Origin: Coprococcus_C hominis
GTDB taxonomy: Bacteria > Bacillota > Clostridia > Lachnospirales > Lachnospiraceae
NCBI RefSeq assembly: GCF_020687505.1
Contig: NZ_JAJEQT010000002.1
Reading direction: 5' to 3' (one strand)
Length of the DNA: 64,000 nt
Of the stretch, positions 8,435-17,236 are shown one piece after another (position 1 is the stretch's first letter; the number at the start of each line of letters is the position of its first letter). The position numbers and the translations under genes are program-made. The notes beneath the pieces are model-generated. The model saw nothing but the letters and a program-made list of their open reading frames with translations, ran no database searches and was not told where the DNA came from.

Positions 8435-10141
8435 ATGTACACAAAAAATGCAAAAAAGAAAATTGAAAACATGCCATTACAGGAACGAATAGCCTATGGC
8501 TACAAAAAAGTAATTATGCTGATGCTTATTTCAGGGCTGCTTTCCATAATAGCGATAGGCGTACTGCTTGCGGATCTTTTGAATTATGTGCAGAAAATCA
8601 ATGCTTCAGACATAGCAGTGAAAATGTGCAGAGTGAATGTAAATGCTGCTGCAAGAAATATAAGGGAAATGGCGTTGGATGACGATGAAGCTTCTTATGA
8701 TGACTATGAAAAGACAATAACAAAGCTGCTTGCAGATGTTGATGCCCAGCTAAAAATAATAAAAGAAACCGGGGTTGTCTCAGAAGAAAATTATACAGAA
8801 TATGCTACAGCATTATCCGATTGGGAAGACATAAGCACATCCATTATAGAGGAAATACGACAGGGACAGAACCAAAAAGGTGTAGAGGATATCCTTACCA
8901 AATGTACCCCTGCATTGAATAAATTAGTTGATATTGCTTTGAAATTAGATGATATTACAGACATAGCCAGCGATAAGGCAGTCAGAAATACCGTATTATG
9001 TGCTATTTTCGGTGTTGCCTTCATTATATTCTTTATAAGTCTGGCGTGGATAAATTCAAGAAAAACCAGCAAAAAAGTACTTTCGAGCATTTTGGAGCCA
9101 TTGCATGCCATCGAAGATGTTGCAAAGGAGCTGACAGAAGGAAACTTACACAGCATGTTGGAGTATCGTTCGGAAGATGAAATCGGACGATTGGCACATA
9201 GCATGCGTAAATCTATCCGGATCCTGGGCTCTTATGTAGATGATATAGACCGCGCAATGAAGCTGTTTTCAGAGGGAAATTTTGATGTGCAGCCGAATGT
9301 GGAGTGGAAGGGAGATTTTGTTGGAATCCTAAATTCCTTTATGGCATTTGAAGAAAGTATGGCGGCTATGGTAAAGGGAATACAGACGGTTTCGGATCAA
9401 GTGTCCGGTGGTGCAGAACAGGTGTCATCCGGGGCAACTGAGCTGGCAGATGGAGCAACGAACCAGGCAGCAGCGGTAGAGGAACTGACGGCAACGGTAG
9501 AGAATGTTTCGGAACAAGTTCAACAAAACTCACAGGCTGCAAGTAAGATAAGTACAAAGGTAGTGGCACTTGGAGACGATATTTTGGAAAACAATGCCAA
9601 GATGCGTGAGATGGTAAAGTCTATGCTTGAAATTAAAGACGCATCCATACAGATAGAAAAAATTATTGAAACCATCAATGATATTGCATCACAGACAAAT
9701 CTTCTTGCATTAAATGCGTCTATTGAGGCAGCGAGAGCCGGAGAAGCGGGGAAAGGATTTGCGGTTGTTGCCAATCAGGTAAACCAGCTTGCAGATCAGA
9801 GTGCACAGGCAGTAAAGGAATCGGCTGCTTTGATCAAAACATCCGTGAATGCGGTTGGAAAAGGGGTTTCATTTGCCGAGGAGACTGCACAGCAGCTGGA
9901 GATAATTGCACAAAACTCTAAGATTATTACCGGAGAGGTATCCGATATTGCGGATACGCTTGCAAATCAGACAGTCGAAATACAGCAGATCAATGAAGGA
10001 ATAGAGCAGATCAATGATGTTGTACAGAGTAATTCTGCAACGTCGGAAGAGTGCGCTGCGGCGAGCATGGAGATGAACGACGAAGCAGATCATTTACGGA
10101 ATATGATACAGGAAATCAAAGTGGCTGAATTTAATAAATAG
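8435..10141 (+). CDS. Methyl-accepting chemotaxis protein with HAMP domain
   Basis: A 568-residue chemoreceptor. Order: cytoplasmic N terminus, helix 1 (about 27-50), a helical extracytoplasmic sensor of the four-helix-bundle type, helix 2 (about 186-206), HAMP, and a long signalling coiled coil with the conserved hairpin tip EKIIETINDIASQTNLLALN and ASIEAARAGEAGKGFAVVA. It should pass ligand signals to CheA/CheW. GAAAGGA lies 10 bases before ATG 8435. The divergent AraC gene suggests local regulation. No chemotaxis kinase genes are in the window. Confidence 0.93.
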   Translation: MYTKNAKKKIENMPLQERIAYGYKKVIMLMLISGLLSIIAIGVLLADLLNYVQKINASDIAVKMCRVNVNAAARNIREMALDDDEASYDDYEKTITKLLADVDAQLKIIKETGVVSEENYTEYATALSDWEDISTSIIEEIRQGQNQKGVEDILTKCTPALNKLVDIALKLDDITDIASDKAVRNTVLCAIFGVAFIIFFISLAWINSRKTSKKVLSSILEPLHAIEDVAKELTEGNLHSMLEYRSEDEIGRLAHSMRKSIRILGSYVDDIDRAMKLFSEGNFDVQPNVEWKGDFVGILNSFMAFEESMAAMVKGIQTVSDQVSGGAEQVSSGATELADGATNQAAAVEELTATVENVSEQVQQNSQAASKISTKVVALGDDILENNAKMREMVKSMLEIKDASIQIEKIIETINDIASQTNLLALNASIEAARAGEAGKGFAVVANQVNQLADQSAQAVKESAALIKTSVNAVGKGVSFAEETAQQLEIIAQNSKIITGEVSDIADTLANQTVEIQQINEGIEQINDVVQSNSATSEECAAASMEMNDEADHLRNMIQEIKVAEFNK

Positions 10142-10313
10142 GTAGAAGCATGAGTAATATTATATTTAAAGGATAGTTATGTTATGAAAGAACATAAAGA
10201 TGGAATGCTTTCAAACGTTGATTTTAATAATATAATAGAAATAATCGAAGCATCTAGCCATTCCTTTTGTTTCGTGATAGAATAAGACATTCAATGAAAT
10301 CGGAGGAATAGAT

Positions 10314-10739
10314 ATGAGTAACGAAAGCAAGCGCTGTAAGGTGCACTATACAGGAACATTCAACGATGGAACAAAGTTTGATTCATCTTATGATCGCGGC
10401 GAGCCACTCGAGTTTGTATGTGGTGCAGGCATGATGATCAAAGGATTCGATGAAGCAGTGAAGAATATGAATATCGGCGAGATCGTCGATGTACATCTGA
10501 TGCCGGAAGAAGCTTACGGTATGCCGGATCCGGCGAATATCATCACAGTTGCATTCGAAGATATGCCTGGTTCTGAGAACTTAGAGATTGGCAATCAGGT
10601 TTATCTGACAACTCCATATGGACAGCAGTTTCCGGTGAAGGTCGTGGATAAAGACAAGGAGACTATCACCTTTGATGCCAACCATGAGATGGCAGGTAAG
10701 GAACTGAATTTCAAGATTGAGCTGCTTTCTGCAGAATAA
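10314..10739 (+). CDS. FKBP-type peptidyl-prolyl isomerase, SlyD-like
   Basis: A 141-residue protein with the split FKBP fold: VHYTGTFNDGTKFDSSYDRG and the GxGMMIKGFDEAVKNMNIGE motif, with an inserted flap domain (about 70-120) as in SlyD chaperone-isomerases. The His-rich metal-binding tail of SlyD is absent; the protein stops at LLSAE. It is cytoplasmic and probably assists folding. CGGAGGAATAG precedes the ATG, and a strong terminator follows, so it is monocistronic. Confidence 0.92.
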   Translation: MSNESKRCKVHYTGTFNDGTKFDSSYDRGEPLEFVCGAGMMIKGFDEAVKNMNIGEIVDVHLMPEEAYGMPDPANIITVAFEDMPGSENLEIGNQVYLTTPYGQQFPVKVVDKDKETITFDANHEMAGKELNFKIELLSAE

Positions 10740-10746
10740 AGATCAT

Positions 10747-10782
10747 AAAAAGCGTGGACACGAAATGTATCCACGCTTTTTT
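10747..10782 (+). terminator. Intrinsic terminator after the FKBP gene
   Basis: AAAAAGCGTGGA pairs with TCCACGCTTTTTT across a short loop. Confidence 0.92.
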
Positions 10783-10938
10783 AATGAAATAACGGGAAAG
10801 GTAACGCAAAACGATTGAAAAAGCACGGAAAATATGTTACTGTCATTTCGTTCGCTTTTGCGTTTACTGTGTGGCCTGACTCGATAGCAGCGTGATATTT
10901 ACGATGCCGCCATGTATATTTGCAAAAAGGAAAACGAC

Positions 10939-10970
10939 TATGGAAACAAATATGGAAACAAATATGGAAA
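10939..10970 (+). repeat. 12-bp tandem repeat before the SNF transporter
   Basis: TATGGAAACAAA occurs twice plus a partial third copy (TATGGAAA) ending 18 bases before the transporter start. The last copy runs into the ribosome-binding region, so copy number could alter leader spacing. Confidence 0.7.
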
Positions 10971-10988
10971 GGGTAGAGGGTAGGTTAC

Positions 10989-12365
10989 ATGAATAGAAAA
11001 CATCCAGAGAAGCGTGGGGCTTTTTCCGGCAAGCTTGGCTATGTGTTATCGGCGGCGGGCGCGTCGGTTGGTCTTGGAAATATATGGAGATTTCCGTATC
11101 TGGCAGCAAAATACGGCGGAGGAATTTTCCTGCTCGTCTATATTCTGCTGGCACTGACATTCGGATACACGATGATCGTTGCGGAGTCCGCACTCGGACG
11201 TATGACGCAGAAAAGTCCGGTTGGCGCATTCCGTTCCTTCGGTAAGAAGAAATGGATTTCCTTCGGCGGCTGGATCAACGCGATCATTCCAATCCTGATT
11301 GTACCGTATTATTCGGTCATCGGCGGCTGGGTAATCAAATACTTGGCAGAATATATCCGTGGAAATGGAACGAAGCTTGCAGAGGACGGATATTTCGGAT
11401 CATTTATATCAAATGGTGTATCGACGGAGCTTTGCTTTGTGATTTTCTGTCTCATAACACTGGCAATCATTTATGCCGGTGTACAAAACGGAATCGAACG
11501 TGTATCTAAGATGATGATGCCGGTTCTTGTTGTACTTTCCGTGGTGATTGCCATTTATTCGGTGACAAGACCGGGAGCCATTGCGGGTGTGAAATATTTC
11601 CTGGTTCCGAATGTAAAGAACTTTTCGTGGATGACAGTCGTAGCTGCGATGGGGCAGATGTTTTATTCGCTGTCGATTGCCATGGGTATCCTGATCACAT
11701 TTGGTTCCTATATGAAGAAGGATACGTCCATCGAGGATGCGACGCGAAATGTAGAAGTGTTTGATACGGCGATTGCAATCATGGCAGGACTTATGATTAT
11801 TCCGGCGGTGTTTGCATTTTCCGGCGGAGATCCGGATACGCTGCAGGCAGGACCTTCGCTCATGTTTATCACGATTCCGAAGGTGTTTGCGAATATGGGA
11901 CTTGGAACAGGCGTCGGGATTTTGTTCTTCCTGCTTGTGTTATTTGCAGCCCTGACAAGCTCAATCGCCCTGACGGAAAGTGCTGTTGCGACATTCGAGG
12001 ATGAGCTTGGCTGGGGACGGAAGAAGTCAACGGTTGTGATCGGATTGATTATGATTGGACTTGGAACGTTATCAAGTCTTGGATATGGTCCACTTGGATT
12101 CGTGAAGATACTCGGAATGCAGTTTTTGGACCTGTTTGATTTCCTGACGAATTCCGTGATGATGCCGATTGCTGCGTTTGTGACAAGTCTGCTTGTATCG
12201 CGCGTGGTTGGAATCGACAAGATCGAAGAGGAAATCTGCCATGGAGAAAGCAAGTTCCGGAGAAAGAAGATATTTGTCGTGATGATAAAATATCTGTGCC
12301 CGATCTTCGCGCTGATCATTCTGCTTAGTTCCGTGGCGAATGCGTTTGGCTGGATATCAATGTAA
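10989..12365 (+). CDS. Neurotransmitter:sodium symporter (SNF/NSS) family transporter
   Basis: A 458-residue, roughly 12-helix LeuT-fold transporter. The TM1 signature is clear (SAAGASVGLGNIWRFPYLAA) with the unwound GLGN segment that forms the Na1/substrate site. The family imports amino acids or amines with Na+. ATG 10989 follows AGAGGGTAGGTTAC. The 78-base gap to the next gene has no strong terminator, so it may be read together with the NusG-II gene. Substrate unknown. Confidence 0.92.
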   Translation: MNRKHPEKRGAFSGKLGYVLSAAGASVGLGNIWRFPYLAAKYGGGIFLLVYILLALTFGYTMIVAESALGRMTQKSPVGAFRSFGKKKWISFGGWINAIIPILIVPYYSVIGGWVIKYLAEYIRGNGTKLAEDGYFGSFISNGVSTELCFVIFCLITLAIIYAGVQNGIERVSKMMMPVLVVLSVVIAIYSVTRPGAIAGVKYFLVPNVKNFSWMTVVAAMGQMFYSLSIAMGILITFGSYMKKDTSIEDATRNVEVFDTAIAIMAGLMIIPAVFAFSGGDPDTLQAGPSLMFITIPKVFANMGLGTGVGILFFLLVLFAALTSSIALTESAVATFEDELGWGRKKSTVVIGLIMIGLGTLSSLGYGPLGFVKILGMQFLDLFDFLTNSVMMPIAAFVTSLLVSRVVGIDKIEEEICHGESKFRRKKIFVVMIKYLCPIFALIILLSSVANAFGWISM

Positions 12366-12442
12366 AAAGAAAATATGATGATGAACGTAGCCAAACAGAT
12401 GATTGCGGAACATGTTTTCGGGTAAATCAGAGGTAATCGGAT

Positions 12443-12799
12443 ATGGAACCAAAACAGGAACATAAATTGATATCCCGTGCAGATATCCTGCTGATCGTCG
12501 GAATTATGATTCTGACGATCGCAGGACTTTTTGTGTGGAAGAAGCTGCAAAAGCCGGGGGCATATGTGGATATTTTGATCGATGGAACCTCGGTGAAGAC
12601 ACTGCAGTTAGACAAAGACGCAAGCTATGAGGTAATGCAGGAGGCAGGCGTCAATACGGTCGTTGTGCAGGATGGCAGTGTGACTGTACAGAATGCAGAC
12701 TGCCCGGACAAAATCTGTGAGAAGCACCAGGCAATCAGCCAGACTGGGGAGACGATCATCTGTCTGCCACACAAACTTGTAGTGGAGATTAAAGAGTAG
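12443..12799 (+). CDS. NusG domain II-containing membrane-anchored protein
   Basis: A 118-residue protein: one N-terminal helix (about 15-32), then an extracytoplasmic beta-barrel of the NusG_II type, with DCPDKICEKHQAI carrying two cysteines four residues apart. Despite the name there is no KOW/NGN transcription-factor part. This family is commonly found beside a Gx transporter and Rnf genes in clostridia, as here. Function is not established; a role in assembly or cofactor delivery for Rnf is an inference from context. Confidence 0.82.
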   Translation: MEPKQEHKLISRADILLIVGIMILTIAGLFVWKKLQKPGAYVDILIDGTSVKTLQLDKDASYEVMQEAGVNTVVVQDGSVTVQNADCPDKICEKHQAISQTGETIICLPHKLVVEIKE

Positions 12800-12816
12800 A
12801 TGGACATAGACTAGAC

Positions 12817-13371
12817 ATGGAAGACGAAAAGAGACAGAACACAGTGAAGGACGCACACGGACAAAAAAATAACCAATCACAATTAAATAATAATCATAAG
12901 ATTGCGCTCTGCGGAGTCCTGATAGCACTAGCCATGATCTTATCGTATCTGGAAAGCCTGGTGCCAATCCATATGGCGGTACCGGGGGTGAAGCTTGGTC
13001 TTGCCAATCTGGTTACGATTATCGCACTGCAGAAACTGGATCTGAAGTCGACGGTTGTAATCTCGGTCGGACGTATCATCCTGTCGAATGTTCTGTTCGG
13101 AAATATGGCGGTGTTACTGTACAGTCTGGCCGGTGCGGCATGCAGTATTCTGATCATGACACTGCTTAAAAAATGCCGGGTGTTCGGACTGGTAGGAATC
13201 AGTGTTGCAGGCGCAGTCTTCCACAATCTGGGGCAGATCCTGGTCGCGGTCTGCGTGATGGAAAACGTGCGTATTTTTTATTATATGTTCATCCTGTTGA
13301 TTACCGGAACGGTCGCTGGTGTAGCAATCGGATTGCTTGCTTCGTTTCTGTTAAAAAATATAAGAATATAG
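12817..13371 (+). CDS. Gx transporter family (heptaprenyl diphosphate synthase component I-like) membrane protein
   Basis: A 184-residue hydrophobic protein with a polar N terminus (about 28 residues, Asn-rich) followed by five or six helices. It begins 17 bases after the NusG-II gene and ends 96 bases before rnfC. Families of this type are named after a component of heptaprenyl diphosphate synthase but behave like small ECF-type membrane subunits. The NusG-II/Gx pair recurring upstream of rnfC suggests a shared function that remains undefined. Confidence 0.8.
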   Translation: MEDEKRQNTVKDAHGQKNNQSQLNNNHKIALCGVLIALAMILSYLESLVPIHMAVPGVKLGLANLVTIIALQKLDLKSTVVISVGRIILSNVLFGNMAVLLYSLAGAACSILIMTLLKKCRVFGLVGISVAGAVFHNLGQILVAVCVMENVRIFYYMFILLITGTVAGVAIGLLASFLLKNIRI

Positions 13372-13403
13372 TCACAAAAGTTGTGAAATTAAGGACACAT
13401 TTG

Positions 13404-13432
13404 TTGATAAAAATCCTCACTTGTATTAGAAT
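13404..13432 (+). promoter_or_regulatory. Promoter of the rnf operon
   Basis: TTGATA (13404-13409) and TAGAAT (13427-13432) with an exact 17-base spacer, 35 bases before the rnfC start. It separates the Rnf genes proper from the NusG-II/Gx genes. Confidence 0.7.
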
Positions 13433-13466
13433 AGTAGTAAATATTTTTTAGAGTGGGGTCAGTACG

Positions 13467-14783
13467 ATGAAACTAACTTTTAAAGGAGGCATCCATCCAT
13501 ACGAAGGGAAAGAACTTACGATGGATAAGGATGTAATTGAATATGTCCCAAAGGGAGATATGGTATATCCACTGAGTCAGCATATCGGTGCACCTGCGAA
13601 GGCGGTTGTCAAAAAAGGTGACCGTGTTTTGGTAGGGCAGCTGATTGCAGAAGCCGGTGGATTTGTTTCTGCAAACATTCATTCTTCTGTATCCGGAACA
13701 GTCAAGGCCGTGGAACCTAGACTGACTGCATCCGGTTCTAAGGTCAATTCGATCGTGATCGAAAATGACAATCAGTTTGAAGAAATTGAATATGTGAAAA
13801 ATGACAAACCGCTTGCGGAGCTTAACAGGGAGGAAATCCTCGAAGCAATCAAGAACGCAGGCGTTGTCGGCATGGGTGGCGCCGGATTCCCGACGAATGT
13901 CAAGCTCTCACCGAAGAATGCAGACGAGATTGATTACATTATCGTGAATGCATCCGAGTGTGAGCCATATCTGACATCGGATTACCGTCGTCTGCTTGAT
14001 GAGACGGACAAGGTGATCGAGGGCTTGCGTCTTGCACTTGCAATCTTCCCGAAAGCAAAGGGAATCATCGCGGTCGAGGATAACAAGCCAAAGGCAATCC
14101 AGAAGTTGAAGGAAGTGCTTGGAAATGATCCGGACATCAAGGTCAATTCCATGAAGACCAAGTATCCGGAGGGAGCAGAACGTCAGCTCATCTATGCGAA
14201 TACCGGCCGGTATATCAATTCGAAGATGCTTCCGGCAGATGCCGGCTGTATCGTACATAATGTAGATACGGTGTATTCCATCTGTGAAGCTGTACGGCAG
14301 GGCAAACCGTTGATTCAGAGACTGGTGACTGTGACCGGTGATGCGATTACAGAACCATGCAACTATCTTGTACAGATAGGTACAAGCTTTGCAGAGCTGA
14401 TCGAGGCAGCAGGTGGATTCCTGCAGGATCCGGAGAAGATCATTGCCGGTGGTCCGATGATGGGAAAAGCCATCTATGATCTGAATATTCCGGTTACGAA
14501 GTCCTCATCGGCAATTCTATGTATGACGAAGGATGAGGTCTCAGAGTATGAGCCGAGTAACTGTATCCGCTGTGGCAGATGTGTGGAGGTTTGTCCGGGC
14601 AGAGTGATGCCGAACAAGCTTGCGACACTGGCAGAACAGGGTGATCTGGAGGAGTTCCAGAAGTTAAATGGTATGGAATGCTGTGAGTGTGGCTGTTGTT
14701 CGTATGTATGTCCGGCGAAGCGCCATCTGACACAGACGATTGCAGGCACAAGAAAAGCCATCTTGGCGAATCGCAAGAAATAG
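13467..14783 (+). CDS. rnfC: Rnf electron transport complex subunit C
   Basis: A 438-residue peripheral subunit that exchanges electrons with NAD(H). Order: a barrel-sandwich N terminus, an NADH/FMN-binding Rossmann part (GVVGMGGAGFPTNVK at about 134-148), an SLBB segment, then two 4Fe-4S motifs, CIRCGRCVEVCP and CCECGCCSYVCP. Rnf couples ferredoxin:NAD+ electron transfer to export of Na+ or H+. It is the first gene of the operon and is followed 13 bases later by the fused rnfDG gene. Length is normal for the short clostridial RnfC. Confidence 0.96.
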   Translation: MKLTFKGGIHPYEGKELTMDKDVIEYVPKGDMVYPLSQHIGAPAKAVVKKGDRVLVGQLIAEAGGFVSANIHSSVSGTVKAVEPRLTASGSKVNSIVIENDNQFEEIEYVKNDKPLAELNREEILEAIKNAGVVGMGGAGFPTNVKLSPKNADEIDYIIVNASECEPYLTSDYRRLLDETDKVIEGLRLALAIFPKAKGIIAVEDNKPKAIQKLKEVLGNDPDIKVNSMKTKYPEGAERQLIYANTGRYINSKMLPADAGCIVHNVDTVYSICEAVRQGKPLIQRLVTVTGDAITEPCNYLVQIGTSFAELIEAAGGFLQDPEKIIAGGPMMGKAIYDLNIPVTKSSSAILCMTKDEVSEYEPSNCIRCGRCVEVCPGRVMPNKLATLAEQGDLEEFQKLNGMECCECGCCSYVCPAKRHLTQTIAGTRKAILANRKK

Positions 14784-14796
14784 GAGGTGCGAGAAA

Positions 14797-16482
14797 GTGG
14801 AACAGGAAAATTTGAAATTAAAGGTCTCTGCTTCCCCGCATGTGAGAAGCAAGGCAACGACATCGGATATCATGTTCGATGTTGTGATCGCATTAGTTCC
14901 GGCAACGGCATTCGGTCTGTACATATTTGGCTGGTATGCGGCATTGCTGGTCGCAGTTTGTATCGGAAGCTGTGTTGGGTTTGAAGCATTATATCAGAAA
15001 TGTATGGGCAAGAAGGTAACGGTTGGAGATTTCTCTGCCGTGGTAACCGGACTGCTGCTCGCTCTGAATCTGCCGCCAAATCTTCCAATCTGGATGGCAA
15101 TTGCTGGTTCTGCATTTGCAATCATCATTGTAAAGCAGCTTTTTGGTGGACTTGGACAGAACTTTATGAACCCGGCACTTGGAGCTAGATGCTTCCTGTT
15201 GCTGTCGTTCTCTCGTTATATGACAAACTTCGTATATGACGGTGTGGCAACTGCAACACCACTTGCAACACTGAAGCTTACCGGCATGGTAAACCTGCGT
15301 AGCATGTTCCTTGGATATACGGCAGGTACCATTGGTGAGACATCCGTGGTTGCACTGTTGATCGGTGCAATCTATCTGCTTTGCAAGAGGGTAATCAGCC
15401 CAAAGATTCCTTTGATTTACATTGGAACTTTTACAATCGCAGTTGCAATCTATGCAGCAACGAAGGATTACAATGTACCGGTTTATGTGGCTGCACATTT
15501 GTGTGGTGGCGGCCTGATGCTTGGTGCATGGTTCATGGCAACCGATTATGTGACAAGCCCGATCACTTCCTCAGGAAAAGTAATCTACGCGATCGGACTT
15601 GGACTTTTAACATTTGTACTTCGTATCTTCGGAAGCAGTACCGAGGGTGTTTCTTATTCCATCATCATCATGAACCTGTTAGTACCTCTGATCGAGCGTG
15701 CAACCGTACCGAAGGCATTTGGCGAGGGTGCCGAGATCAAGGATAAGAAGCAGGCAAAGCTTGCCGTGAAGGAAGCGAAGAAGGAAGCAAAGAAAGCTGC
15801 GAAGACAGAGGATACTTGGGACGGTGATGACAAGGAACCAAAGAAGAAAGACAAGATGGATGTCAAGGGCATCGTGGTTGCAATCGTTGCAATCTGTGTG
15901 ATCACAGTTGTGATGGGTGCAGCACTTGGCGGTGTCTACAGTGTGACGAAGGATCCGATCGAGAAGGCACAGGAACAGGCAAAGAACGATGCCTATGCGG
16001 AGGTGCTTCCGGAAGCAACACGTATTATGAGCGTGGAAGAGGATGGCAATGTTGTAAAGCAGATCAATCCACTCCTTGAATCGTATGGATTTGAGGATGT
16101 TCATATCGATGATATCTGCGTCGGCGGTGATGATGAGAAGAATGAACTGGTTGGTTATGTAATTCTCATTACAAGTACGGCAGGGTATGGCGGAGATATC
16201 CAGATGGCAATCGGAATCAATACCGAGTATCAGATCACAGGTATTTCCTTCCTGACTTTGAACGAGACAGCAGGCCTTGGTATGGAAGCAGATACGGATG
16301 AATTTAAATCACAGTTTATTGGTAAGCAGGTAAATAAGTTTGAGTATACAAAGACTGGTTCGACAAAGGACAGTGAAATTGATGCATTGTCCGGTGCGAC
16401 GATTACCACATCGGCAGTGACAAATGCAGTCAATGCGGCACTTCGTACAATTCGATTCCTGACAACAGGAGGTGCACAGTAA
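14797..16482 (+). CDS. rnfDG: Fused Rnf subunits D and G
   Basis: One uninterrupted 561-codon frame carries two subunits. Residues 1-307 are RnfD: about 9-10 helices, with the covalent-FMN region DGVATATPLA at 148-157. Residues 308-353 are a Lys/Glu/Ala-rich linker with no membrane segment. Residues 354-561 are RnfG: a single helix (about 356-378) and an extracytoplasmic FMN-binding domain whose flavinylation motif DALSGATITT lies near 530. GTG 14797 is chosen because AGGAGG is at 14782-14787. The RnfD C terminus and RnfG N terminus both face the cytoplasm, so the join is topologically sensible. No good internal start before Met 354 is seen. Confidence 0.93.
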   Translation: MEQENLKLKVSASPHVRSKATTSDIMFDVVIALVPATAFGLYIFGWYAALLVAVCIGSCVGFEALYQKCMGKKVTVGDFSAVVTGLLLALNLPPNLPIWMAIAGSAFAIIIVKQLFGGLGQNFMNPALGARCFLLLSFSRYMTNFVYDGVATATPLATLKLTGMVNLRSMFLGYTAGTIGETSVVALLIGAIYLLCKRVISPKIPLIYIGTFTIAVAIYAATKDYNVPVYVAAHLCGGGLMLGAWFMATDYVTSPITSSGKVIYAIGLGLLTFVLRIFGSSTEGVSYSIIIMNLLVPLIERATVPKAFGEGAEIKDKKQAKLAVKEAKKEAKKAAKTEDTWDGDDKEPKKKDKMDVKGIVVAIVAICVITVVMGAALGGVYSVTKDPIEKAQEQAKNDAYAEVLPEATRIMSVEEDGNVVKQINPLLESYGFEDVHIDDICVGGDDEKNELVGYVILITSTAGYGGDIQMAIGINTEYQITGISFLTLNETAGLGMEADTDEFKSQFIGKQVNKFEYTKTGSTKDSEIDALSGATITTSAVTNAVNAALRTIRFLTTGGAQ

Positions 16483-16483
16483 T

Positions 16484-17233
16484 ATGGGAAAGATAGCAGA
16501 ACGTTTAAAGAATGGTATTATCACCGAGAACCCGACCTTTGTCCAGATGCTTGGAATGTGCCCGACACTTGCGGTTACATCCTCAGCAATTAACGGACTT
16601 GGCATGGGACTTACAACGATGGTAATCCTGACGATGAGCAACTTCATGATCTCCCTGCTCCGGAAACTGATTCCGGACAAGGTGCGTATTCCGGCATACA
16701 TCGTTATCATTGCTTCGTTTGTAACAATCGTACAGTTTGTATTGCAGGCATATATTCCAAGCCTGAATGACAGTTTGGGAATCTTCATTCCACTGATCGT
16801 TGTAAACTGTATCATCTTAGGTAGAGCGGAAAGCTATGCATCAAAGAATCCGGTAATTCCATCAATCTTTGATGGTATTGGTATGGGACTTGGATTTACA
16901 GTCGGACTTACGACAATCGGTATCATCCGTGAGATCCTTGGTTCCGGCAGTATCTTCGGATTCGGCTTTGTAAAGGCTGTTGAGAATTTTGCTGAGAGTC
17001 ATGCAAGTGAGAAGGTATTCCAGATCTTATCCGATCAGGGATTGTTCCAGCCGGCAAGTATTTTTGTATCGGCACCGGGGGCATTCCTTGTACTGGCATT
17101 TATCATTGCATTTATCAACCGTCGTCATATCAAGAAGGCAAAGAAGACGGGCGGGAAGGCAGAGACATGCAGACTGGCAGATTGTGCAAGCTGTGCAAAT
17201 GCCATGTGTGCAGGCAAAGGAAAGGAGGAGTAG
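16484..17233 (+). CDS. rnfE: Rnf electron transport complex subunit E
   Basis: A 249-residue, six-helix membrane subunit. RnfE and RnfA form an inverted pair around an intramembrane Fe-S centre; the cysteines here are in MCPTLAVTSS and VVNCIILGRAE. The gene follows rnfDG by one base, with GGAGGTG inside the end of rnfDG. After the last helix is a soluble tail with four cysteines (CRLADCASCANAMC), which could bind a metal or an extra cluster; it lies on the cytoplasmic side if the usual topology holds. Confidence 0.94.
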   Translation: MGKIAERLKNGIITENPTFVQMLGMCPTLAVTSSAINGLGMGLTTMVILTMSNFMISLLRKLIPDKVRIPAYIVIIASFVTIVQFVLQAYIPSLNDSLGIFIPLIVVNCIILGRAESYASKNPVIPSIFDGIGMGLGFTVGLTTIGIIREILGSGSIFGFGFVKAVENFAESHASEKVFQILSDQGLFQPASIFVSAPGAFLVLAFIIAFINRRHIKKAKKTGGKAETCRLADCASCANAMCAGKGKEE

Positions 17234-17236
17234 GAT

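Noticed and set aside
10142..10313. Terminator after the first chemoreceptor gene
   Set aside because: GGAATGC and CATTCC words can pair weakly, but the loop is long and there is no clear T run.
10864..11229. Minus-strand frame across the start of the SNF transporter
   Set aside because: Overlaps the conserved LeuT-fold N terminus on the other strand and has no ribosome site.
14989..15498. Long minus-strand frame under rnfDG
   Set aside because: Shadow of a well-supported coding strand; Cys/His-rich translation without domain or start signals. The same applies to the other long antisense frames under atpHA, tgt and the MATE genes.
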